From: Welwitschia mirabilis
Lineage: Eukaryota > Gnetophyta > Gnetopsida > Welwitschiales
Length of the DNA stretch: 38,772 nt
NCBI GenBank assembly: GCA_051453625.1
Contig: JBOZIK010000001.1
Span: 151,937-190,708, forward strand
Reading direction: 5' to 3'
Shown: one piece after another, positions 31,580-38,772 of the stretch
How positions within the stretch are numbered: position 1 is the first letter of the stretch
Layout of the letters: the number at the start of each line of letters is the position of its first letter
Made by a program: the position numbers and the translations under genes
The notes under the pieces: model-generated
What the model saw: the letters and a program-made list of their open reading frames with translations, nothing else
The model's database searches: none
Told to the model about the DNA's origin: nothing

Positions 31580-34385
31580 AAGTTTTTGTTAGTCTCTTAA
31601 CAAACAAATATATACAAAGGAGAGAAATAGAGAAACTCATTATTTCTCTCTTCTCTTTTTGAAAACAAAAGGATGCTCCTCACTAGATTCTAATTTCTTT
31701 CTTTTCTTGACTGATTAGGTAGATTGTTTTATGTATTCCAAGGTACCTAAAATTTTTCTTTACTCCTCCTGAAGAGCAGGATTATTTAAATCTATGGTCT
31801 TTATTTTTGTTTTATCTAGAGCTATCTTTCTGCCCTGGCTTCTACCTTATGGAGGAGCTTCTATCTGTTTTGGTCCTACTCTCTTTTTTTTGGAACTTGA
31901 AGGTAATTTTGCTTAGAGACTTTGAGGTACATGTTTTGGGTCTGGAGTTATCCTAACTTGAAATCCTAGTTTTGAAGATTGCCCAAGAGAAACTATATAC
32001 ATTTCAAAAGAATCTTTATTCTCTAATTTCAAAAAAATATCCATTCATAACTATTGAAAAATCCTAGATAGTAAAACAAAAACTTTGATATCAAATTCAT
32101 AATTTTCTAATATTCTACAAAATTTGATTGTAGTATCATTCAAACAATTTTTGAATTCTCTTATAGGACCTTTAGCTCCTTTCTAAACAATCTCAATCCT
32201 CAATGACTTAATATCTTTTTTACAATTGTTAAAAATGTAGCTTAGCTTTAGTTCTCCTCTGTCTTTAGTAGTTATCTCTAGTTCAGAAATGCATTTGTAA
32301 GCTTTCTATAATTTTTTATTAACATCTCTGAAAGATTCAAAGAGCTAAATATTTTCTTTCTTGTTAATGATATTGCATTATTTTCTTTTTCTTGATCCAA
32401 CCTCTATCTCAAGAATTCATTTTTAATTTTTAGATTATCAACTTTATTCTATAATGCTAAAAATTCCTTCTTTCTATCTAAATAGTTTTGAATTTTATCT
32501 TTGACTAAGTTCAAAGTACTACATAGGTTATCCATCTTGTCTTCCTCTAGTGCTTTGGAGAATNNNNNNNNNNNNNNNNNNNNNNNNNNNNNNNNNNNNN
32601 NNNNNNNNNNNNNNNNNNNNNNNNNNNNNNNNNNNNNNNNNNNNNNNNNNNNNNNNNNNNNNNATCTCACAACGTAGCTTTTTATTATTTTCTTTTTCTT
32701 GATCTAACCTCTATCTTAAGAATTCATTTTTAATTTTTAGGTTATCAAATTTAATCTATAATGCTAAAACTTCTTTCTTTTTATCTAAATAGTTTTTAAT
32801 TTTATCTTTGACTAAGTTCAAAGTACTACAGAGGTTATCCATCTTGTCTTTCTCTAGTGCTTTGGAGAATTGGCCATACTGAAGTACATGGAAAGGTAGG
32901 AGTTATTTAAATGTAAATTGGATTGGGTCTTGTGGTACACTTAAAGAGAGAAGTAATGCAGGTAGACTTTGAGGGGTAGAAAAGGATTCCCTTGGGTTTT
33001 GCTAAGTGGTCATATGTCTTAGAGTTCTCAGAAGACTTAATTCCTTAACTCCAAATAGACTCTGAATAGTTATTTTGACATAGACTTATTTGGTTGGAAT
33101 GAAACTTTATTTTTACTTAATATTTGGGCTATTAAAAGGGAAAATCCTAGCCATACTATGCTTGAAGCTTTATTTCTAACTTTTATCAATTTTGTAATGT
33201 TCCCCGCTAGTCTTAAAAAATTCCTTCTCTAATATTTGCATTGGCATGATTTATCTTGTTCTTTACTACTACTATCATATATAAGCTAGGTAATGTGAAA
33301 TATTTTTACTTGTAAAGAATAGATACCAAATTACTGTCCATGATTCTTAAAATGATAAGAACTTCTAGTTCTATATCTTTATTCCCTAGTATTCTTCCCT
33401 ATACTGCCATCCTTTCCTGTAGACTTATGCTTAGATTCATGTCTTTCTTTTTGTTGGTATTATTAATGAATTTTCCACTAGGTGGTAGATGCAACATTTC
33501 TTTGATATCTTCTTGAGTAATTACTATTCTCTTATTTTTCATGATTATTTATAGTACATTTTTAACATCATTTATTTTTAACTTCTTGTAAAATTTATAT
33601 ATGAATTCTAAGGAAAGTTNNNNNNNNNNNNNNNNNNNNNNNNNNNNNNNNNNNNNNNNNNNNNNNNNNNNNNNNNNNNNNNNNNNNNNNNNNNNNNNNN
33701 NNNNNNNNNNNNNNNNNNNNNNNNNNNNNNNNNNNNNNNNNNNNNNNNNNNNNNNNNNNNNNNNNNNNNNNNNNNNNNNNNNNNNNNNNNNNNNNNNNNN
33801 NNNNNNNNNNNNNNNNNNNNNNNNNNNNNNNNNNNNNNNNNNNNNNNNNNNNNNNNNNNNNNNNNNNNNNNNNNNNNNNNNNNNNNNNNNNNNNNNNNNN
33901 NNNNNNNNNNNNNNNNNNNNNNNNNNNNNNNNNNNNNNNNNNNNNNNNNNNNNNNNNNNNNNNNNNNNNNNNNNNNNNNNNNNNNNNNNNNNNNNNNNNN
34001 NNNNNNNNNNNNNNNNNNNNNNNNNNNNNNNNNNNNNNNNNNNNNNNNNNNNNNNNNNNNNNNNNNNNNNNNNNNNNNNNNNNNNNNNNNNNNNNNNNNN
34101 NNNNNNNNNNNNNNNNNNNNNNNNNNNNNNNNNNNNNNNNNNNNNNNNNNNNNNNNNNNNNNNNNNNNNNNNNNNNNNNNNAATTTTTACCAGTGTTGGA
34201 GTTAGGTATGAAAACATGTATGTAGTAGAGTAATTTTTGTAACAAACAACCTTTGGAAAATAACTTACTAAGTAAAACTTTTCTTTAGAAATGTAAAGTA
34301 TCATTTTCATAGATTTAAAAGTATTACATTCATTGAATTCATTCCACTCTCCCTCCATGTAAAATTTGGCATGCTCTTGAATGCT
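31580..34385 (-). pseudogene. Additional coding region of gypsy family, copy I3, decayed
   Basis: On the minus strand the N-terminal part opens at about 34385 (MEGEWNEFNECNTFKSMKM, then SYFPKVVCYKN). After the 562-N gap it continues FIYKFYKKLKINDVKNVL, ITQEDIKEMLHLPPSGKF, LSISLQERMAV and LVSILYK (33600-33310). A charged, heptad-like block follows at about 32530-32400 (LNLVKDKIQNYLDRKKEFLA, then LDQEKEN). The tail to 31580 is Lys and Ser rich. Compared with I1, about 1.2 kb is missing between the tail and the coiled-coil block (the I1 interval 20147-21487). No enzyme motif is seen. 32460-32563 and 32664-32870 include gap-edge duplicate sequence. The protein family is not recognised. Confidence 0.6.
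32358..32875. repeat. Gap-flanking duplicate, about 200 bases
   Basis: About 32365-32563 and 32664-32875 (TTTTCTTTTTCTTGATCCAACC to GTGCTTTGGAGAAT) are near-identical across a 100-N gap. Confidence 0.88.
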
Positions 34386-35109
34386 TAAATTAAATAATTA
34401 ATAATACCTAATATTTTTGTTCAAAGAAATTCTACCATTGCTCAAGAACTTGAAAATGAGAAAGAACTTAAGCATGACCCGGTAAAATGCATGGATGAAA
34501 GTAGAAATTGTTGACATTTTTTCCATCTTGAATAGGTAAAAACTACTTAATATTGTATTTAATTCACATGTATGAGAAGTAAATAAGAAATTTCACTTAA
34601 AATAAAATTGATGCAACTAGAATTTTTTGTACTTTGCTGATGCTAGAAAAAATTGAATTACATATTAGTAAGGTGTAAATTAGGAAAATTTGCTAAGTTG
34701 AAACTGATATTGTGGATGCTGACATGGTTGAGACATGTGGAACTGAGATTATAATTAGAGTCATTAAGAATAAGGAGGAATCATTAAGAATGTGTTTAAG
34801 TAAAGTAATAAAGGAATGAAAAGGCATATTTAAGTTGTGGTTGCTCCCCATAATACCGATTTTAATGAAGGTCATCTAGAACTCTTGAATTCTCAATGAG
34901 AACTTTCAAATCCATTATGGAATACGTCAAAATAATTCAAAGATGATCATTAAGAACTCTTGAGTTCTCGATGAAGTCTTTCGAATTTTAATCACTATCA
35001 TTATGAAATTAAGTAATAATGAAAAAGTAAAGTCATATGATAAAGTTATAGCGGAAAGTTGGAGGGTTATTAAGAAGAAGACCTTCCACTTTTAGAAGCA
35101 AGTTTGAAG

Positions 35110-35540
35110 AGGTGAAGTTGACTTGAAATATTCTCCAAAGCTTTGGCTTTGGGCTAGTATCAGTAAACATCTAGAACTCACATACTGATGGTCTAGCTTA
35201 AAATTGGACTTGAAGTTGTGACTTTAGGTCAATGTCAGTCAACTAGACGATCTTTCTTTTTGGTTATAGAATGAAGAAGTAACAAGATTAGCTTAAAATC
35301 TAACTCAAATTTTTTACTTTAATCTAGCATTATTCAATCACATGATCTTGTTTAATTATAGGTTTTCAAAGCACAAAAAGATAAATGAGTTACCATGAAA
35401 TATAACTTAAAGTTTCAAATTTGAATTGGTGTTAGCCAAAAAATTCAAATTTTCATCATAATAGTTTGATATGAAATCTGACTTAAAGCTTTAAATTTGG
35501 ATTGATGTTAATCAATCAAGTGATCTTGGATTTTAAGGCC
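35110..35540. repeat. Degenerate tandem repeat, about five units of 75-115 bases
   Basis: Units begin GACTTGAAATATTC, GACTTGAAGTTGTGAC, AACTCAAATTTTTTAC, AACTTAAAGTTTCAAAT and GACTTAAAGCTTTAAAT. Each leads into a variant of GGTCAATGTCAGTCAACTAG or GATGTTAATCAATCAAG followed by GATCTT. Identity between units is low, about 55-65% by eye. Confidence 0.6.
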
Positions 35541-36092
35541 TTTTTTATGATGATATTTTATTGGAAGAAAAACATCAATAACTTTCATTTCTTATTATTT
35601 CCTGAAACAAAATAAAATAAAATTTTTTAAAGTTATTAGATATGGCCTAAAAAGTTTTTTTTGATCAAAAATTATTTGTAGGGTTTTTGGTAATTACTTG
35701 ATAATTTAGTCTATAATGATTGGCTTCTTGTATTAGCATGCAACTTAAGAAATCTAAATAGATCATAAATTAATTTAAAGTTCTAACTTAAAATTAAATC
35801 TTGATTAGTTTGGGATTTTTCAATTCTAGACTTGCTTTGAGATTAATGCTGATGCTTGGCATACTCTATGAGAAAAATAGGTATATCACTTTTACCCAAT
35901 CCTTTACTTCAAGATTGAATACATGTACACCAAGTAATTTAATATGAATTAAACTTATCAAGCATGATAGTAACACTTATGCTATAAATCTTATTCTTTA
36001 CATGATATTCATCCATTATTCTTCACCTGAGTTTTACAGTTCCTTCACTTAATTGTCTTTCAATTCTTCTTGTCTATTCTCCATTAGTCCTC

Positions 36093-36374
36093 ATGGTTTG
36101 CACTACTCCTCCTTCTCTTATTGCTGCATCTAGCATTAAGAAGATGAAACATTATTTATTTAACTTGGGTTCCATACAAATAGACATATGCATTAGTAGT
36201 ATAGACCCCCAGTCACCTCAAGTCTCTATTAGATCTAAAAATGCAATGCAAAAGTTTTTGTACTATGATTACAAATCAACTATTGAGGTCTTAGATACCT
36301 TAGATTCCTTCATCACTAAGGTTGTAAAGATCATTTTGGAAGCAGTGTCATTTCCTCAAGATTTGTTCTTATGA
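36093..36374 (+). CDS. Open frame of 93 codons, unrecognised
   Basis: An ATG-to-stop frame starts MVCTTPPSLIAASSIKKMKH and ends VSFPQDLFL. The composition is ordinary for a soluble protein (IKKMKHYLF, then VSIRSKNAMQKFLYYDYKS), not the Phe/Leu-only pattern of chance frames nearby. It has no motif I know. It might be the start of a retroelement gag or an exon, but chance openness in AT-rich DNA is the simplest explanation. Confidence 0.2.
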   Translation: MVCTTPPSLIAASSIKKMKHYLFNLGSIQIDICISSIDPQSPQVSIRSKNAMQKFLYYDYKSTIEVLDTLDSFITKVVKIILEAVSFPQDLFL

Positions 36375-37684
36375 TCCATTACTCAATGAGTGAATATCTG
36401 AGGGTGAGAACTAAAGAACTTCATTGATAACTCAATTATGGGAATTTGGGTTGTGATGTTTCTTTAGGCTAGCTANNNNNNNNNNNNNNNNNNNNNNNNN
36501 NNNNNNNNNNNNNNNNNNNNNNNNNNNNNNNNNNNNNNNNNNNNNNNNNNNNNNNNNNNNNNNNNNNNNNNNNNNNNNNNNNNNNNNNNNNNNNNNNNNN
36601 NNNNNNNNNNNNNNNNNNNNNNNNNNNNNNNNNNNNNNNNNNNNNNNNNNNNNNNNNNNNNNNNNNNNNNNNNNNNNNNNNNNNNNNNNNNNNNNNNNNN
36701 NNNNNNNNNNNNNNNNNNNNNNNNNNNNNNNNNNNNNNNNNNNNNNNNNNNNNNNNNNNNNNNNNNNNNNNNNNNNNNNNNNNNNNNNNNNNNNNNNNNN
36801 NNNNNNNNNNNNNNNNNNNNNNNNNNNNNNNNNNNNNNNNNNNNNNNNNNNNNNNNNNNNNNNNNNNNNNNNNNNNNNNNNNNNNNNNNNNNNNNNNNNN
36901 NNNNNNNNNNNNNNNNNNNNNNNNNNNNNNNNNNNNNNNNNNNNNNNNNNNNNNNNNNNNNNNNNNNNNNNNNNNNNNNNNNNNNNNNNNNNNNNNNNNN
37001 NNNNNNNNNNNNNNNNNNNNNNNNNNNNNNNNNNNNNNNNNNNNNNNNNNNNNNNNNNNNNNNNNNNNNNNNNNNNNNNNNNNNNNNNNNNNNNNNNNNN
37101 NNNNNNNNNNNNNNNNNNNNNNNNNNNNNNNNNNNNNNNNNNNNNNNNNNNNNNNNNNNNNNNNNNNNNNNNNNNNNNNNNNNNNNNNNNNNNNNNNNNN
37201 NNNNNNNNNNNNNNNNNNNNNNNNNNNNNNNNNNNNNNNNNNNNNNNNNNNNNNNNNNNNNNNNNNNNNNNNNNNNNNNNNNNNNNNNNNNNNNNNNNNN
37301 NNNNNNNNNNNNNNNNNNNNNNNNNNNNNNNNNNNNNNNNNNNNNNNNNNNNNNNNNNNNNNNNNNNNNNNNNNNNNNNNNNNNNNNNNNNNNNNNNNNN
37401 NNNNNNNNNNNNNNNNNNNNCATAAACCTTATTCTTAGCCTTGTTACATTAAGTTTTAATAAGAAAAATATACAGAAGACAATATGAGATGCTAAACCTT
37501 ATCAAAACTATTGGTGAGCCCACATAGAGGAGATTAATATGATATCTGAATCTTTAGTGACATGCATCTACTACCCCCAGGTAAGAATTCTATAGGATCA
37601 TCTTCTAAGACTAGGCATTCTCATAAGAGGAGCAAGTTTTATGGCCACTTCAAGAATTGAGTTGCTTTAGTTGCTGATTTATTT

Positions 37685-38692
37685 ACTATAGGGGTTCTTT
37701 TAACTTTTTATCTTTAAAAGTATCATTGTAGTATTTATGTTTCTTACTTTATCTAGTTACTATAAGCTTGTAGGATTAATAGGAATTAAATCTTCTAGCC
37801 AATGGGATCATGATTTAACGATCTTGATTCTCCATCATCTTCCTAATGACATCTTATTCCAACTTTATTTTTAGGCCTTTTTACTTGAACTATTTAAGAA
37901 GATTCTTCTTATGAGTGAGGTAATGCAACAATGGTATATAATCATTGCTCAAATTCATTTATCAATTTAGGAAAGATTTATTTCTTTACCACCTTTCTAA
38001 AGATGACTTCATCCTTTATAAAATCTTCTTCTTCTACTTTTATTTTAATATTATCTTAAGTTCACTTATCTAGACCATATTTATTCATGTATCTAACATA
38101 CCTACCTATAACGTAAAATAAAAATATCTTAGAAAGTTAGATTTGAGTTAAGATAATTAGATTTACAAAAGGCATTAAATAAGCTTAGATGTAATAAAGG
38201 ATCTTTTGATTTTTACCTTCAAAGATGAGTATCGTTGTAGTACTTATGTTTTTTACTTTGTCTGGTTACTATAAGGTTATAGGATTAATAGGACTTAAAT
38301 CTTGTAACTAATAAGTATCATGATTTAATGGTTTTGAATCTTTATCATCTTTCCAATAACATCCTATTACAACTTTTTTTTCAGGCATTTTTGTCAAAAA
38401 TGTTTGAAACCACTCTTCTTGTGAATAAAGCAATGCAAGAATGGTATACAATTATGTTCAAATTCATTCATCAATTTGGGGAAGATTTATTTCTTTACTA
38501 TCTTTTCAAGGATGATTCCATCCTATATGAAAACTTCTTCTTTTACTTCTATTTTAATGTTATTTCTACTCTACTCATCTTGACCATAGTTATATGAGCC
38601 TTTAACATAATTGCCTCTTTCATCCCATCATTTTCCTTAGCTATCTTATTGGATCCTATTTTTCTTCATGTCTACTAATGGACTTTAGATCT
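37685..38692 (-). pseudogene. Gypsy gag/leader, copy I3, two overlapping segments
   Basis: 37690-38110 matches the gag/leader of I1 (about 25155-26462). It ends at the same point (CTACCTATAAC) where I1 is joined to LTR-C. At 38112 a second gag segment begins (AAAATAAAAATATCTTAGAA) and runs to the primer-site remnant, matching I2 at 30040-30617. There is no gap between the two segments. Minus-strand residues such as EDGVILEK-like and FPKLMNxFEH are recognisable but broken. The left join at about 37685 is to unrelated sequence. Confidence 0.7.
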
Positions 38693-38710
38693 ATCCTCAT
38701 TCTAATGCCA
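38693..38710 (-). promoter_or_regulatory. Primer-binding site remnant of internal region I3
   Basis: The minus strand reads TGGCATTAGAATGAGGAT, one base different from the I2 site, three bases inside LTR-D. Its conservation between two copies supports the boundary. Confidence 0.6.
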
Positions 38711-38713
38711 AAA

Positions 38714-38772
38714 TGATGGGTGCTTATGTGGTAAATTAATTACAAAAAATATTATGAAATAATATTAAATAA
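38714..38772 (-). repeat. LTR-D, cut by window end
   Basis: It begins TGATGGGTGCTTATGTGG on the plus strand and follows LTR-B to the window edge. It would be the 5' LTR of internal region I3. Confidence 0.8.

Larger units (their letters stand above)
255..37420. other. Assembly gaps (19 runs of N)
   Basis: Runs of exactly 100 N are at 255-354, 9846-9945, 18851-18950, 19460-19559, 20460-20559, 21065-21164, 21835-21934, 25484-25583, 28230-28329, 29255-29354 and 32564-32663. These look like gaps of unknown size. Gaps of other lengths are at 2008-2263, 10322-10331, 23408-23560, 24649-24740, 27085-27323, 27552-27690, 33620-34181 and 36476-37420. The 153-N gap at 23408 matches about 146 bases of homologous sequence at 27917-28062, so at least some odd-length gaps are sized realistically. 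Confidence 0.95.
34386..37684. other. Unrelated block replacing gag/protease of internal region I3
   Basis: In I1 this place holds protease and gag. Here the sequence has no similarity to them and includes a 945-N gap. It contains a palindrome-bearing pair of repeats at 34870-34985 and a degenerate tandem repeat at 35110-35540. No LTR ends or retroelement proteins were recognised. It could be an inserted element whose ends are lost or in the gap. Confidence 0.5.
17153..38772 (-). mobile_element. Array of Ty3/gypsy elements: four LTRs, three internal regions
   Basis: Four directly repeated LTRs of one family start at 17153, about 26463, 30639 and 38714 (plus coordinates, elements on the minus strand). 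Between them lie internal regions I1 (18102-26462), I2 (27691-30638) and I3 (31566-38713). The LTR at 30639-31565 has a purine tract on one side and a primer-site remnant on the other, so it serves as 3' LTR of I3 and 5' LTR of I2. LTR-to-LTR identity looks around 80-85%, so the array is old or made of distinct members. I1 carries gag, protease and an extra coding region. I2 carries gag, protease and the start of pol. I3 carries gag, a foreign block and the extra region. Gap-edge duplication inflates apparent lengths. Confidence 0.8.

Noticed and set aside
33549-34358. Open frame of 269 codons on the minus strand
   Set aside because: Most of it is an unknown-base gap with no stop codons by definition. 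Only the short ends are real sequence, and they belong to the additional coding region.
36473-37423. Open frame of 316 codons on the minus strand
   Set aside because: It consists almost wholly of the 945-N gap.
38328-38597. Open frame of 89 codons on the plus strand
   Set aside because: It is antisense to the gypsy gag/leader region, and the same frame is broken in homologous copies.

Overview
The window looks like a stretch of a large, AT-rich, repeat-packed plant nuclear genome in a draft assembly with 19 runs of N. I find no intact host gene, rRNA, tRNA or CRISPR. Everything recognisable is a decayed retroelement. Four classes are present: Ty1/copia, Ty3/gypsy, LINE and Penelope-like (PLE). 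The PLEs still show a GIY-YIG endonuclease. Such PLEs are, as far as I know, rare in seed plants and best known from conifers, where an origin by transfer from animals has been proposed. Together with the old, diverged LTR elements this suggests a gymnosperm, probably a conifer. That host call is inference.

Layout. 1-2007 (minus): copia element 1, protease/gag remnant, leader, tRNA-Met-type primer site and LTR. 2520-3225 and 4080-5350 (plus): two Penelope-like copies separated by a CpG-rich island (3270-4060). 5400-8030 (minus): L1-type LINE ORF2, endonuclease plus reverse transcriptase. 8760-10930 (minus): gag and pre-protease of gypsy family 2. 10950-12513 (minus): gag of copia element 2 with primer site and start of its LTR (from 12514). 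13760-14660 (plus): C-terminal end of another L1 LINE. 15520-16560 (minus): C-terminal part of a different, non-L1-looking LINE. 17153-38772 (minus): an array of one gypsy family, with four directly repeated LTRs and three internal regions.

The gypsy array is the main structure. Its LTR (about 930-950 bp, TGATGA...TCATCA) has a primer-site remnant on one side and a purine tract on the other. The LTR at 30639-31565 has both, so neighbouring elements appear to share LTRs. The internal region encodes gag (capsid fold, CCHC knuckle, AVTTRSG motif) and a retropepsin whose catalytic Asp codon is Asn in both readable copies. A long additional coding region rich in coiled-coil-like sequence then runs to the purine tract. 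In one copy this extra region follows the protease directly, with no reverse transcriptase or integrase in between. It is the best candidate here for something undescribed.

Caution: all eleven gaps of exactly 100 N are flanked by near-identical sequence, with the left contig ending where the right-hand copy carries on. Many local 'duplications' are therefore probably unmerged contig ends, and copy numbers should be read with that in mind.
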